The notes under the pieces were generated by a model. That model saw only the letters and a list, made by a program, of their open reading frames with translations. It had not been told where the DNA came from and searched no databases. Shown one piece after another: positions 52,937 to 62,407 of a stretch of 64,000 nucleotides of DNA. Origin of the DNA: Methylorubrum rhodesianum. Its GTDB lineage: Bacteria > Pseudomonadota > Alphaproteobacteria > Rhizobiales > Beijerinckiaceae. Numbering within the stretch: the stretch's first letter is position 1; the number at the start of each line of letters is the position of its first letter. The position numbers were made by a program, and so were the translations under genes. The stretch is from contig NZ_JACHOS010000016.1 in the NCBI RefSeq assembly GCF_014199985.1, forward strand, positions 83,190 to 147,189, given 5' to 3'.

Positions 52937-55444
52937 GTGGCGAGTGTGATACGTGCGCTGCGGTGGCTGGCGTGGATGGGAACGACGGTCGCCGGCCTCG
53001 TCCTGCTGAGCCAGCCGGTCGGGACTCAGAACCAGCTCGCCATGAGTCTCGCCGCCATGGCGGCGATGATCCTGCTATGGCTGTTCCTCGACGGACCGCG
53101 CACCCGCTTCGTGTTTCTGGCGCTCGGGAGCCTCGTGGTGCTCCGCTACATCCTGTGGCGGGTCACCGATACGCTGCCCTCCCCCGGCGATCCGGTCAGC
53201 TTCGGCTTCGGCCTGCTGCTGCTGCTCGGCGAGCTCTACTGCGTCTTCATCCTGTTCGTCAGCCTGATCATCAACGCCGACCCGCTCAAGCGGCGGCCGC
53301 CGCCGGCGGCGAGCGCGGCCGAACTGCCCACCGTCGACGTGTTCGTGCCGAGCTACAACGAGGACGCCGCCATCCTGGCGATGACGCTGGCGGCCGCGCG
53401 CCAGATGAACTACCCGCCCGACAAGCTCACCGTCTGGCTGCTCGACGACGGCGGGTCGGACCAGAAATGCGCCGATCCGAACCCGGAAAAGGCCAAGGCC
53501 GCCCGCGAGCGGCGGCGCGAATTGACCGCGCTCGCCGAGGCGCTCGGCTGCCGCTACCTCACCCGCGCCCGCAACGAGCACGCCAAGGCGGGCAACCTGA
53601 ACAACGGGCTCGCCTTCGCCACCGGCGAGATCGTCGTCGTGCTCGACGCCGACCACGTGCCGTTCCGCTCCTTCCTGAGCGAGACCGTCGGCTACTTCGC
53701 CGAGGATCCGAAGCTGTTCCTCGTCCAGACCCCGCACGCCTTCCTCAATCCCGACCCGATTGAGCGGAATTTGAAGACGTTCGACCGGATGCCGTCGGAG
53801 AACGAGATGTTCTACGCGGTGACCCAGCGCGGGCTCGACAAGTGGAACGGCTCGTTCTTCTGCGGCTCCGCCGCCCTCCTGCGCCGCACGGCGCTCGACG
53901 AGGCCGGGGGGTTTTCCGGCATCACCATCACCGAGGATTGCGAGACTGCCTTCGAGCTGCATTCCCGCGGCTGGACCAGCGCCTACGTCGACAAGCCCCT
54001 GATCGCCGGCCTCCAGCCTGAGACGCTCTCGGCCTTCATCGGCCAGCGCTCGCGCTGGTGCCAGGGCATGTTCCAGATCCTGCTCCTGAAGAACCCTGTG
54101 CTGCAGAAGGGGCTCAAGCCGATCCAGAAGATCGCCTACCTCTCGAGCATGACGTTCTGGTTCTTCCCCGTGCCGCGGCTGATCTTCATGTTCGCGCCGC
54201 TGCTGCACATCTTCTTCGACCTGAAGATTTTCGTTGCCAGCGTCGACGAGTCGATCGCCTACACGGCGACCTACATCGTCATCAACCTGATGATGCAGAA
54301 CTACGTCTACGGCAAATTCCGCTGGCCCTTCGTTTCGGAACTCTACGAATTCGTTCAGGGCCTGTACCTGTCGAAGGCGATCGTCTCGGTGATCTGGTCA
54401 CCGCGAAAACCCACCTTCAACGTCACCGACAAGGGCATCAGCCTCGACCACAACCATCTCTCGTCGGCCTCGCTCCCCTTCTTCGCCGTCTACGGGCTGC
54501 TCGCGGTGGGCTGTGCGGTGGCGGCGTGGCGCTACCTGTTCGAGCCGGGCGTGACCAACCTGATGCTGGTGGTCGGCCTGTGGAACCTGTTCAACCTGCT
54601 CACCGCGGGCGCGGCGCTCGGCGTCTGCGCCGAGCGCCGCCAACTCGAGCGGACGCCCTCTCTCGCCATCAGCCGGCGCGGCCAGATCACGCTGGGCGGC
54701 CGGGCCATCGACGTGTCGATCGAGCGCGTCTCCGCCGAGGCCTGCACGGTGCGCCTGCCCGCCGCCCTGCTGCCGGCCGGAATCGGGCACCGTACGATGA
54801 CGGGCGCGCTCACCGTCGTCCCGATGCCCGGCGCGCGCGCGGCCGGAGCCTTGCCGGTGACCCTGGAGGGGATCGATCGCGCCAAGGACGAGGCCTTCGC
54901 CCGCCTGAGCTTCGGCCGTCTGCGTCCGCAGGATTACGTGGCGCTCGCCGGCCTGATGTACGGCGACGCGGAGGCGATGCACCGCTTCCAGATGCGCCGC
55001 CGCCGGCACAAGGACATCCTCACCGGCACGCTGCAATTCATCTGGTGGGGATTCTCCGAGCCGGTGCGCGCCCTGCGCTACGCGCTTGCCGCCGACGCGC
55101 GCCCGGCCGTCGCCCCGGTGATCGACGGCACTTCGCCGATCTACGACGCGCCGGAACAGGCTCCGACCGGGGCGAACCTGCCCGAGCCGCTGCTTCCATC
55201 CTCGGCGCAGGCGCTCGCGCCCCGGGCCGCCGCGCCGGCTGAGAGGGAGCCCGTGCCGGCCGGGGCGCCGGGTTCCGCCCAGGCTGCGGTCCACGCCTCA
55301 CACCAAGTCCCGAACCAGGCCCCGAGCCAAGCCCCGAACCAAGCCCCCTCCCGCGCCTCGAACGACTGGGTGCGGATGATGCTCGACTACGAGAACGAGC
55401 GCGCACTCGGCGGGCGGTCCGGCCGTGAAGCGGGCACGGCGTGA
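52937..55444 (+). CDS. bcsA: Cellulose synthase catalytic subunit BcsA
   Basis: An 835-aa processive GT2 glycosyltransferase that makes beta-1,4-glucan from UDP-glucose and threads it through the inner membrane. Catalytic motifs: LLDDGGSD (~166-173), LDADH (~235-239), TED (~332) and QRSRWCQGM (~369-377). Membrane helices lie before and after (~10-110, ~400-560). The PilZ domain follows (~570-670): RRQLER is kept but the second c-di-GMP element reads DVSIER rather than DxSxGG. The C-terminus has a 12-bp repeat encoding PNQA/PSQA. GTG at 52937 is chosen, with another GTG nine bases later. The stop overlaps the bcsB GTG. Confidence 0.93.
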   Translation: MASVIRALRWLAWMGTTVAGLVLLSQPVGTQNQLAMSLAAMAAMILLWLFLDGPRTRFVFLALGSLVVLRYILWRVTDTLPSPGDPVSFGFGLLLLLGELYCVFILFVSLIINADPLKRRPPPAASAAELPTVDVFVPSYNEDAAILAMTLAAARQMNYPPDKLTVWLLDDGGSDQKCADPNPEKAKAARERRRELTALAEALGCRYLTRARNEHAKAGNLNNGLAFATGEIVVVLDADHVPFRSFLSETVGYFAEDPKLFLVQTPHAFLNPDPIERNLKTFDRMPSENEMFYAVTQRGLDKWNGSFFCGSAALLRRTALDEAGGFSGITITEDCETAFELHSRGWTSAYVDKPLIAGLQPETLSAFIGQRSRWCQGMFQILLLKNPVLQKGLKPIQKIAYLSSMTFWFFPVPRLIFMFAPLLHIFFDLKIFVASVDESIAYTATYIVINLMMQNYVYGKFRWPFVSELYEFVQGLYLSKAIVSVIWSPRKPTFNVTDKGISLDHNHLSSASLPFFAVYGLLAVGCAVAAWRYLFEPGVTNLMLVVGLWNLFNLLTAGAALGVCAERRQLERTPSLAISRRGQITLGGRAIDVSIERVSAEACTVRLPAALLPAGIGHRTMTGALTVVPMPGARAAGALPVTLEGIDRAKDEAFARLSFGRLRPQDYVALAGLMYGDAEAMHRFQMRRRRHKDILTGTLQFIWWGFSEPVRALRYALAADARPAVAPVIDGTSPIYDAPEQAPTGANLPEPLLPSSAQALAPRAAAPAEREPVPAGAPGSAQAAVHASHQVPNQAPSQAPNQAPSRASNDWVRMMLDYENERALGGRSGREAGTA
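55310..55357 (+). repeat. 12-bp coding tandem repeat at the bcsA C-terminus
   Basis: Units encode PNQA, PSQA, PNQA, PSRA (CCGAACCAGGCC, CCGAGCCAAGCC, CCGAACCAAGCC and a diverged copy) in the flexible tail after the PilZ domain. Confidence 0.8.
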
Positions 55445-58095
55445 CGGGGATGGCGATGCGGCTCCCCCCACGAAGCGTCTCCGGAGCGTGGCACCGGATC
55501 GCCCGTGCGCCCGCCCTCGCGCTCGCCTGCGCGGTCGCGGTGGGTTTAGCGGGCTCGGGCGCCCGCGCGCAGAGCTTCCTCGGGACCGGTCCGGCCGAAC
55601 GCCTGACGGTGCCCCCGGTCGGCGATGCCCTGCGCAAGCCGAACCCGTCGCCGTCCCAATCCCCGGCGCAACCGTCGGCGGCGCCGGGCCGTCCGCCCGC
55701 GGAGGCGCCGGACGCCACCCGCCGCAGTCAGGTGCAGGCGACGATCGCCCCGGCCCGGCGCCTGCCCGCGGGCACGCGTGGCTTCCGCCTCTCCGGCGAG
55801 GAGGACGTGCTGCAATACCCTGTCTACCTCACCGAGGGGCAGGTCCGGGGCGGGGCACGGCTGCGCGTCTCCTACCTCTCGGCGATCTCGGTGGCGCCGG
55901 AGGGCTCGGAACTCACCGGCCTCGTGAACGGCACCAAGGTCGGCTGGACCCGCATCCAGGCGCCCGGCGCCGTCAAGGTCGTGGAATTCGCGATCCCCGA
56001 CGGCGTCCTCAAGGCCGGCTACAACGCGGTCACCCTCACCGCGAGCCAGCGCCACCGCGTCGATTGCGCGATCGACGCGACCTACGAGCTGTGGACCCAG
56101 ATCGATCCCTCCCGATCCGGGCTCGTGGTCGCGCCGGCGGCCGATCTCGACCTGAAATCGCTGGCCGCCCTGGAGCCCGACGAGAGCGGGGCGCTGCCCA
56201 TGGGCGTGCTCCTCAACGAGAAGCCGACCCTGCCGCGCCTGGAGCGGATGATCGGTGCCGTGCAGGCCGTGGCCGTCGTGAGCCGGCTCGCCCGGCCCGC
56301 GGTGAGCTTCGGGCCGCCGCTGTCCGGCCGCAGCGGCGTCAACCTCCTCGTGGGGACCGCCGCCGAGATCCGCGGCACCGACGGCGTCGAGGATCTCGGA
56401 CCGATCACCGGGCCGCGGCTCGCGCTGCTGCCGCCGCGGGGCAACCGCGCCCCGACGCTCGCCGTGACCGGACCCGGCCCGGAGGACGTGCGGGCGGCGA
56501 TCGCCCAGCTCGCCGCAGCCGGCGATTCCGGCGGAAGCGGGCCCGGCGCCGCGCTCGCGCCCCTGATCCGGGGCTACGAGGTGGAGGGCGGCGAGCGGCT
56601 CGAACTGGCGCGTCTCGGCGTCACGAGCCGTGAGTTCAACGGGCGCCTGCTGCGCACCCGGATCGAGCTGCGCTTTCCCGCCGATTTCGTGCCGGCGGAT
56701 TACGGCAAGGTGATGCTGCACCTGGCCGGCGGCTACGCCGCCGGGCTCGATTCGAGCGCCCAGATCGTCGTCGACATCAACGGCCGCAACGCCGCCAGCG
56801 TGCCGCTGCCCTATTCCCGCGGCGAGGTGTTCGACGATCAGGCCATCCCGCTCCCCTTGAGCCTGTGGCGGCCGGGCCTGAACAGCGTCGAGATCAGCGC
56901 GCAGCTGCCGAACGCCTCCGACAAGGTCTGCGACACCCTCTCGCCGACGGCGCGGCAGCCGCGCTTCCTCTTCCTCGACCGCACCCGCCTCGAGATCCCG
57001 GCGCTCGCGCGCGCCGTGCGCACCCCCGACCTCGCGGCGGTCAAGGCGGGCGCGGTCCCCTTCGCCGTGCCGGCTTCCGCCTCGGGCGGGCGTCCGCGCC
57101 TCGTGCTGCCCGTCGCCGACCGCGAGACGGCGGATGCCGCCGCGACGCTCGCCGCCCGGCTCGCCATCGCGGCCAAGCGCGTGATCGACTTTGAATTCGT
57201 GCCCGATGCCGGCGGCACGGAAGGCGGCGCCAAGCTCGTGGTGGCGCCCGCCCGCGCCCTTAACCCGGTGACGATCCAAGAGGTCGGTCTCGACCCCGAC
57301 GAGATCCGCCGCATCTGGCAGGGGCGGGCCGAGACGGTGGCGACGCCGGGCCAGTTCGGCCCCGAGGGCGTGCTGACCCTCGACCGGCTGCGGCGCAACC
57401 TGCCGATGCGCTGCGCCCTGCCGCCCGCCGCGGTGCCGGTCAGCGTCGCGGCCGCCCCCGCGGCGGCCCCGTCCGCGCCGGCCGCCGCCCCGGCCGCCGC
57501 CCTTGCCCCGGCGACCGCATCGCGACCCCCGCCGCGCTCGGCGAGCCCGGAAACCGACGAGGAGCTCGTGGCCCGCTGGGACCAGACCCTGTCGGGCGCG
57601 GCCTTCGTCCCCACGGTCCTGCGGGAGGGCTGGACCCGGCTCGCGAATTGGGCGCTGCGGCTGCGCAGCGGCGTGACGGCCTTGATCGAGGCGCCGGCCT
57701 CGGGGGACCTGCCGGTCAATCCCCGCGCCTCTCTGATCATCGCCGAGGACAGCGGCGGAACCCGGCTCGGCGACACCACGGTGCTCGTCACCGCCCCGAA
57801 CCCGTCGATGCTCAAGGCCTCCGTATCCTGCCTCGTCGATCCGGTGGTCTGGACCCGCCTCGTCGGGCGTGCCGCCTTTCTGGACGCGTCCGACGGCACC
57901 CTCACCACGGTCCAGCCGGATCGCGTCGCGCTGATCGAGACCCGCACGTGGTCGCTCGCGAACTTCCGGCTGGTCTCGGCGGCGTGGCTCTCCCTGAACC
58001 CCGGCTACTACGTCGGCATGACCCTGTTCATGGCCCTATGCCTCGGCCTCGCCACCACGGGCCTCGTGCGTCAGCTCGGCCGGAGGAACTCGTGA
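55441..58095 (+). CDS. bcsB: Cellulose synthase periplasmic subunit BcsB
   Basis: An 884-aa partner of BcsA that guides the glucan through the periplasm. A signal/anchor segment (ALALACAVAVGLAGSGARAQ) is followed by a Pro/Ala-rich linker, then carbohydrate-binding and ferredoxin-like domains with motifs such as TLTASQRHRVDCAIDATYELWTQI and NSVEISAQLPNASDKVCDTLS. A single C-terminal helix (NPGYYVGMTLFMALCLGLATTGLV) anchors it. GTG at 55441 overlaps the bcsA stop; ATG at 55450 is an alternative. It ends in TGATG with bcsZ. Confidence 0.92.
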   Translation: MTGMAMRLPPRSVSGAWHRIARAPALALACAVAVGLAGSGARAQSFLGTGPAERLTVPPVGDALRKPNPSPSQSPAQPSAAPGRPPAEAPDATRRSQVQATIAPARRLPAGTRGFRLSGEEDVLQYPVYLTEGQVRGGARLRVSYLSAISVAPEGSELTGLVNGTKVGWTRIQAPGAVKVVEFAIPDGVLKAGYNAVTLTASQRHRVDCAIDATYELWTQIDPSRSGLVVAPAADLDLKSLAALEPDESGALPMGVLLNEKPTLPRLERMIGAVQAVAVVSRLARPAVSFGPPLSGRSGVNLLVGTAAEIRGTDGVEDLGPITGPRLALLPPRGNRAPTLAVTGPGPEDVRAAIAQLAAAGDSGGSGPGAALAPLIRGYEVEGGERLELARLGVTSREFNGRLLRTRIELRFPADFVPADYGKVMLHLAGGYAAGLDSSAQIVVDINGRNAASVPLPYSRGEVFDDQAIPLPLSLWRPGLNSVEISAQLPNASDKVCDTLSPTARQPRFLFLDRTRLEIPALARAVRTPDLAAVKAGAVPFAVPASASGGRPRLVLPVADRETADAAATLAARLAIAAKRVIDFEFVPDAGGTEGGAKLVVAPARALNPVTIQEVGLDPDEIRRIWQGRAETVATPGQFGPEGVLTLDRLRRNLPMRCALPPAAVPVSVAAAPAAAPSAPAAAPAAALAPATASRPPPRSASPETDEELVARWDQTLSGAAFVPTVLREGWTRLANWALRLRSGVTALIEAPASGDLPVNPRASLIIAEDSGGTRLGDTTVLVTAPNPSMLKASVSCLVDPVVWTRLVGRAAFLDASDGTLTTVQPDRVALIETRTWSLANFRLVSAAWLSLNPGYYVGMTLFMALCLGLATTGLVRQLGRRNS

Positions 58096-59351
58096 TGCGG
58101 CCCGCCCCCGCACTGTCCCACGCCCGTGCCTGTCTCGGTGCCGTCCTGCGCCTCGCCGGGTGGACCCTCGCGCTGGCAGCGGCCGGGCCAGCCTCAGCCC
58201 AGCAGACCCCCCAACAGCCCGCACAGCCGCCGTCCCCCGCGCCGACGACGCAGCCGGCCCTTCAGCAGACGGAGGCCACCACGGTGCCCCCCGCCACGGC
58301 CCTGCCGAGCCCGCCGCGTCCCGAGACGCCGGCGCGCAGCGATGCCGGCCCGGCCCTCGCCAACACCTTGGGCGACGACGCGGCCTGGCGCGCCTACCGG
58401 GGGCGGTTCGTCACCGAGCAGGGCCGGATCGTCGACACCGCCAACGGTATGATCAGCCACAGCGAGGGCCAGGGCTACGGCATGCTGATCGCGGTCGCGG
58501 CCGGCGACCGGGCCGCCTTCGAGCGGATCTGGGGCTGGACCCGCGCCAACCTGATGGTGCGCTCCGACGAGTTGCTGGCGTGGCGCTGGGCGCCCGACCA
58601 CCGCCCGGCGGTGGCCGACATGAACAACGCCACCGATGGCGACATCCTGGTCGCCTGGGCGCTCACCGAGGCGGCGGAGGCCTGGGGCGAACCCTCCTAT
58701 CGCACCGCCGCGCGCCGCATCGCCGTCGAGTTCGGCCGCAAGACGATCCTGTTCAAGGACCCGCACGGGCCGGTCCTGCTGCCGGCGGTCTCCGGCTTCT
58801 CGGCCAGCGAGCGCGCCGACGGCCCTCTGATCAACCTGTCCTACTGGGTCTTCCCCGCCTTCCAGCGGCTGGCGATCGTCGCCCCCGAATACGACTGGGC
58901 CTCTCTGATCCGCAGCGGCCTCGACTTCCTGCGCCAGTCCCGGTTCGGGCCGAGCAGCCTGCCGACCGAGTGGATCTCGGCCAAGGAGGCGCTGCGCCCC
59001 GCCGACGGCTTTCCGCCGCTGTTCTCCTACAACGCAATCCGCGTGCCGCTCTATCTCGCCTGGGCCGGGGTCGGGCGGCCGGAGGATTACGCGCCGTTCA
59101 AGGCGCTGTGGGGCGGGATCGACCGGGAGCGCCTGCCGATCGTCGACACCCGCGACGGGCGGCCGGTCGAGTGGCTGAGCGAGGTGGGCTACACGGCGAT
59201 CCCCGCGCTCACCGCCTGCGCCGCCGACGGCACGCCGTTTCCCGAACCTTTAAGAACGGTGCAGGACAATCAGAACTACTATCCGACGACCCTCCACCTC
59301 CTCGCGCTGATCGCGGCCCGGATGCGGTATCCGTCATGCGTGAAATCCTGA
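58095..59351 (+). CDS. bcsZ: Endo-beta-1,4-glucanase BcsZ (GH8)
   Basis: A 418-aa periplasmic cellulase of glycoside hydrolase family 8. Signal peptide (residues ~12-35, ASAQ), a Pro/Gln/Thr-rich linker (~36-85), then the GH8 domain: catalytic acid Glu124 in SHSEGQGYGML, NNATDGDILVAWAL with Asp181/Asp183, and YWVFPAFQRLA. Probably trims glucan chains during synthesis. ATG at 58095 overlaps the bcsB stop. The last 16 bases overlap the start of the next gene, an efficient operon arrangement. Confidence 0.92.
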   Translation: MRPAPALSHARACLGAVLRLAGWTLALAAAGPASAQQTPQQPAQPPSPAPTTQPALQQTEATTVPPATALPSPPRPETPARSDAGPALANTLGDDAAWRAYRGRFVTEQGRIVDTANGMISHSEGQGYGMLIAVAAGDRAAFERIWGWTRANLMVRSDELLAWRWAPDHRPAVADMNNATDGDILVAWALTEAAEAWGEPSYRTAARRIAVEFGRKTILFKDPHGPVLLPAVSGFSASERADGPLINLSYWVFPAFQRLAIVAPEYDWASLIRSGLDFLRQSRFGPSSLPTEWISAKEALRPADGFPPLFSYNAIRVPLYLAWAGVGRPEDYAPFKALWGGIDRERLPIVDTRDGRPVEWLSEVGYTAIPALTACAADGTPFPEPLRTVQDNQNYYPTTLHLLALIAARMRYPSCVKS

Positions 59352-61333
59352 CGTCTCCCGCGGCGGTCCTCGCCGCCCTCGCCCTGCTCGCGGGCCCGGC
59401 GCCCGCGCTCGCCCAGCCCGTGCTCGCCCAGGGCGGCGCGCAGCCGGGATCCGAGACCGCTCCGCGCGTCATCTACGGCGACGGCGCCCGCGCGCCGGCG
59501 ATCCTGGTCGATCCCGAGACCGGCGGCACGCCCGGCATGGTCGACGAGAGCGCGCTGCGCTACTACGCCTCGCAGAAGCAGACCGCACGGATGAAGGCCG
59601 AGATCGCGCGGCTGAAGCGGCTCTATCCGGGCTGGACCGAACCGGCCGACCTCGACACCCTGCAGCCCAGCCCGCCCGAGGAGGCGCCGCTGTGGGATCT
59701 CTTCACCGCCGGGCGCTTCCAGGACCTGCGCGCGGCGATCGCCACGCGCCGCTCCCTGGAGCCGAACTGGCAGCCCTCGGAGGAACTCGCGCGCAAGCTC
59801 CGCCGGGCGGAATTCCGCAACAGCATCAAGGCCGCTGCGGAGAGGAACGCCTCGGGCAAGAACGCCGAGGAGGTGGGCGCGCTCTACCGCGGCGATCCCG
59901 GCGCCCTCGACCCGACCGACCTCGAGAGCCTCTGGCTCATCGCCGACGCGCTGGCCGTCACCGGGGCGTCCGAGGATGCCTTCGACCTCTACAAGTCCGT
60001 CCTGGACGGCAGTGCCGATGCGGGCGCACGGCTCGCCACCATCCAGAAGGCGATGAGCCATCTCAAGATGGATCAGGCCGAGCGGCTGATCGCCATGGGG
60101 CGGTCGGCCCAGGACGGCGTCTCGGAATTCGACGCGATCCGCCTCGACATCACCCGCGCCCGCATCGCCGCCTTCCTGCACGACGAGCCGGCCCAGACGC
60201 CGACGCTGGCCGACCTCACCGCCTTCCAGGCCTATGCCCGCAAGAGCGGCGACCCGAGCCAGACCGGCCTGCTCGGCTGGTACGCCTACAAGCGGCGCCA
60301 GTTCCGCGAGGCGCTGGAATGGTTCAAGCTTGCCATCGGCCGCGGCGGCGATGCCATGGTCGCCCACGGCCTCGCCCACACCCTGCGCGAGCTGAACATG
60401 CTGCGCGAGGCGGAGGAGGTGGCCTATGCTTGGCGCGACCGCTTCGTCGGCAACGAGTTGCTGTTCATCGACGTGCTCGAACGCAAGCTGACGCTGGCCA
60501 ATCCGCCCTTCATCGAACCGGCCCGGATCGAGCGCTACGCCAAGGTCGTGATCGCCTCCGCCTCCGGCGAGGGCGCCCAGGGGCTGGCATGGTACGCCTA
60601 CAATTCCTGCCAGTTCGACACGGCGCTCGAATGGTTTCAACGCGCCGTCGCCTGGATGCCGAGCGAGACCACGGTGTTCGGCTACGCGCTCACGCTGCAG
60701 CGGCTGAAGCGCCAGCGTCCTTATCTCGAGGTCGTGAACCGCTACGACGGCCTGTTTCCGAAGGTCGTCGACCTGCTGTTCCGCGAAGATCCGGGCGGTC
60801 CGCCGCTGCCCTGCCTAGGCCCGCAGCCGCCACCGGCCCGGCCGGCCGCGCAGGCGAGGAGCGAGCCGAAGCCCGAGGCCCCCTCTTACGGCCGTGTGCC
60901 CCGGCCGGACGCGGCCAATGTCGGCTCCCAGACCGGCACCATGCCCGCGGCGGTGCAGCGCAACGAGTTTCCACTGAGCGTGCCCGTCGACAACCCGCTG
61001 CGCTACCCGCCGGGCTCGCTGCAGCGGGCGCTCTCCGAACCGGCCGCCCCCGGCACCTATGCCCGCGAGCCGGTGACCGCACGCCCGCCCCTGGTGGCGC
61101 GGCGGGTGAACGGGGCGGGCGCGATGCCCTATGAGCGCTACGGCTTCGCCCTGCTGCCGGGCTATAACGGTCTCGACAAGCCGGAGGGGCTTTCTCCGCC
61201 GCCGTCCGGCACCCTCTGGCAGGACCAGCAGGGCGAGCGCGGCCGGTCCGCGACGAGCCCGGAGAGCGACCGCTTCTCCGTCCCCTCCCGCCTCTCCTCC
61301 GGCACCGGGCCGAACGCGAAGGGCTTTCCGTGA
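59336..61333 (+). CDS. TPR protein of the cellulose operon, BcsK-like
   Basis: A 665-aa exported protein: signal peptide (residues 1-23), helical repeat region (~60-480) with TPR-like units (GWYAYKRRQFREALEWFKLAIGR; GLAWYAYNSCQFDTALEWFQRAVAWMP cut here to the recurring pattern WYAY..FxxALEWFxxA), then a disordered Pro/Ser-rich C-terminal tail. Canonical BcsC would continue into an outer-membrane barrel of about 300-350 aa; none is present, so the protein fits the BcsK-type TPR partner of type III cellulose operons. It overlaps bcsZ by 16 bases and the next gene by 4 (GTGA). Confidence 0.72.
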   Translation: MREILTSPAAVLAALALLAGPAPALAQPVLAQGGAQPGSETAPRVIYGDGARAPAILVDPETGGTPGMVDESALRYYASQKQTARMKAEIARLKRLYPGWTEPADLDTLQPSPPEEAPLWDLFTAGRFQDLRAAIATRRSLEPNWQPSEELARKLRRAEFRNSIKAAAERNASGKNAEEVGALYRGDPGALDPTDLESLWLIADALAVTGASEDAFDLYKSVLDGSADAGARLATIQKAMSHLKMDQAERLIAMGRSAQDGVSEFDAIRLDITRARIAAFLHDEPAQTPTLADLTAFQAYARKSGDPSQTGLLGWYAYKRRQFREALEWFKLAIGRGGDAMVAHGLAHTLRELNMLREAEEVAYAWRDRFVGNELLFIDVLERKLTLANPPFIEPARIERYAKVVIASASGEGAQGLAWYAYNSCQFDTALEWFQRAVAWMPSETTVFGYALTLQRLKRQRPYLEVVNRYDGLFPKVVDLLFREDPGGPPLPCLGPQPPPARPAAQARSEPKPEAPSYGRVPRPDAANVGSQTGTMPAAVQRNEFPLSVPVDNPLRYPPGSLQRALSEPAAPGTYAREPVTARPPLVARRVNGAGAMPYERYGFALLPGYNGLDKPEGLSPPPSGTLWQDQQGERGRSATSPESDRFSVPSRLSSGTGPNAKGFP

Positions 61334-62394
61334 GATCGCGTTTCCTCCGACCTCTCGCGGCGCTCCCGATCCTGCTCCTCGCCGAGGCCGCCTTGCCCCA
61401 CTTCGGCTTGACGCAGTCCGCCTTCACGCAGTCTGCCTTGGCCCAGGCCGCGCCGGTCCTGCGCCTGCCTGGGGCCGGGGCGGTCGCCGGCGTGGTCGAG
61501 ACGCGCCTGCGCGACGGGTTCGATCAGCGCATCCGCTTCGAGGGCGGCGACGGCCGCAACCATGCCGAGGTGGCCCTGCGCAATGAGACCGGCGACCTCC
61601 TGCTCGCCTTCCCGCCGCGGCTGGCCAAGCCGAGCCAGTTCGGCATCGAGGGCGAGATCGCCGTCCGCTTCCCGGGCCAGCCCCTTCGCGTGGTCGCGCC
61701 GCGGCGCAACGGCTACGGCCCCTTCGGCCTCGCGCTCGGCAGCGACTGCCTCTACGCGTGGCAATGGTTCGAGCGGGCGAGCACGGCCCAGCGCGTCGCG
61801 AGTCGCGGCGGACTGTTCGATGGCTCGGTGGCGCCGACCGCGGGCCGGCGCGCCCTGTCCCTGAGGATCCGGCTGTGCCGCACGGCGCAGGCCAGCCTCG
61901 ACGATCTCGTGGCCGCGGTCGAACGGATGACGATCAGCCTTCCCGGCGAACCCGGCGCCCGGCCGGCACCGGCCCGGCCGCGTCCCCCGACCGTCCGACG
62001 CGAAAAGCCCGCTCCGGCGAAGCGGCAGACCGCCCGGCCCGCGCCCAGCGAGCCGCCCGCCGAGGCGGCACCGAGGCCGGCCCCGATCCCTCCGGCCCAA
62101 CCGCAGGCCGCGCCGACGCTGCGGCCACCGCCGCCAACGCCGTCCGACAACGCTGGCCGCCGCTATCTCGCCCCCACCACGCCGCAGGGCGCAGCCCCTC
62201 CGACCGAACCCTCGGTCGCGAACCCGCCTCCGGGGGGAGCGCAGCGCTACATCACCGATGTGCCCAAACCGGCCGAAGGGACCGGCGGCGGCCTGATGCC
62301 GAGTCCGGCTCCGGGCCGCGCGACCGGCGAGAGCCTGTCGCGCGATCTGCCGGCGGAGGCCTACCGGCCCGCCCCGCACCGCGATCGGCCCTGA
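61330..62394 (+). CDS. Exported cellulose-locus protein, BcsN-like
   Basis: A 354-aa protein. The signal peptide carries a 15-bp repeat (LTQSA, FTQSA, LAQAA, residues 27-41). A compact domain follows (~45-200), with GPFGLALGSDCLYAWQWFE near 130-148 resembling the BcsN family of rhizobial cellulose loci, and a single Cys pair in DCLYAWQ and RLCRTA. The C-terminal 150 residues are Pro/Ala-rich and disordered (PAPARPRPPT). GTG at 61330 overlaps the TPR gene stop. It closes the cellulose operon. BcsN identity is tentative. Confidence 0.6.
   Translation: MRSRFLRPLAALPILLLAEAALPHFGLTQSAFTQSALAQAAPVLRLPGAGAVAGVVETRLRDGFDQRIRFEGGDGRNHAEVALRNETGDLLLAFPPRLAKPSQFGIEGEIAVRFPGQPLRVVAPRRNGYGPFGLALGSDCLYAWQWFERASTAQRVASRGGLFDGSVAPTAGRRALSLRIRLCRTAQASLDDLVAAVERMTISLPGEPGARPAPARPRPPTVRREKPAPAKRQTARPAPSEPPAEAAPRPAPIPPAQPQAAPTLRPPPPTPSDNAGRRYLAPTTPQGAAPPTEPSVANPPPGGAQRYITDVPKPAEGTGGGLMPSPAPGRATGESLSRDLPAEAYRPAPHRDRP
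61408..61452 (+). repeat. 15-bp coding tandem repeat in the BcsN-like signal region
   Basis: Three copies encoding LTQSA, FTQSA and LAQAA (TTGACGCAGTCCGCC and variants) just after the hydrophobic signal core. Confidence 0.8.
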
Positions 62395-62407
62395 GCGGAG
62401 ACCGCTC
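62393..62407. terminator. Bidirectional hairpin between convergent genes
   Basis: Perfect stem GAGCGG / CCGCTC with an AGA loop in the 13-base gap between the BcsN-like and chrA stops. It overlaps the first stop codon and could terminate both transcripts; no T tract on either strand. Confidence 0.4.

Noticed and set aside
59336..61333. TPR gene considered as full BcsC
   Set aside because: The C-terminus is disordered and Pro-rich, with no outer-membrane barrel.
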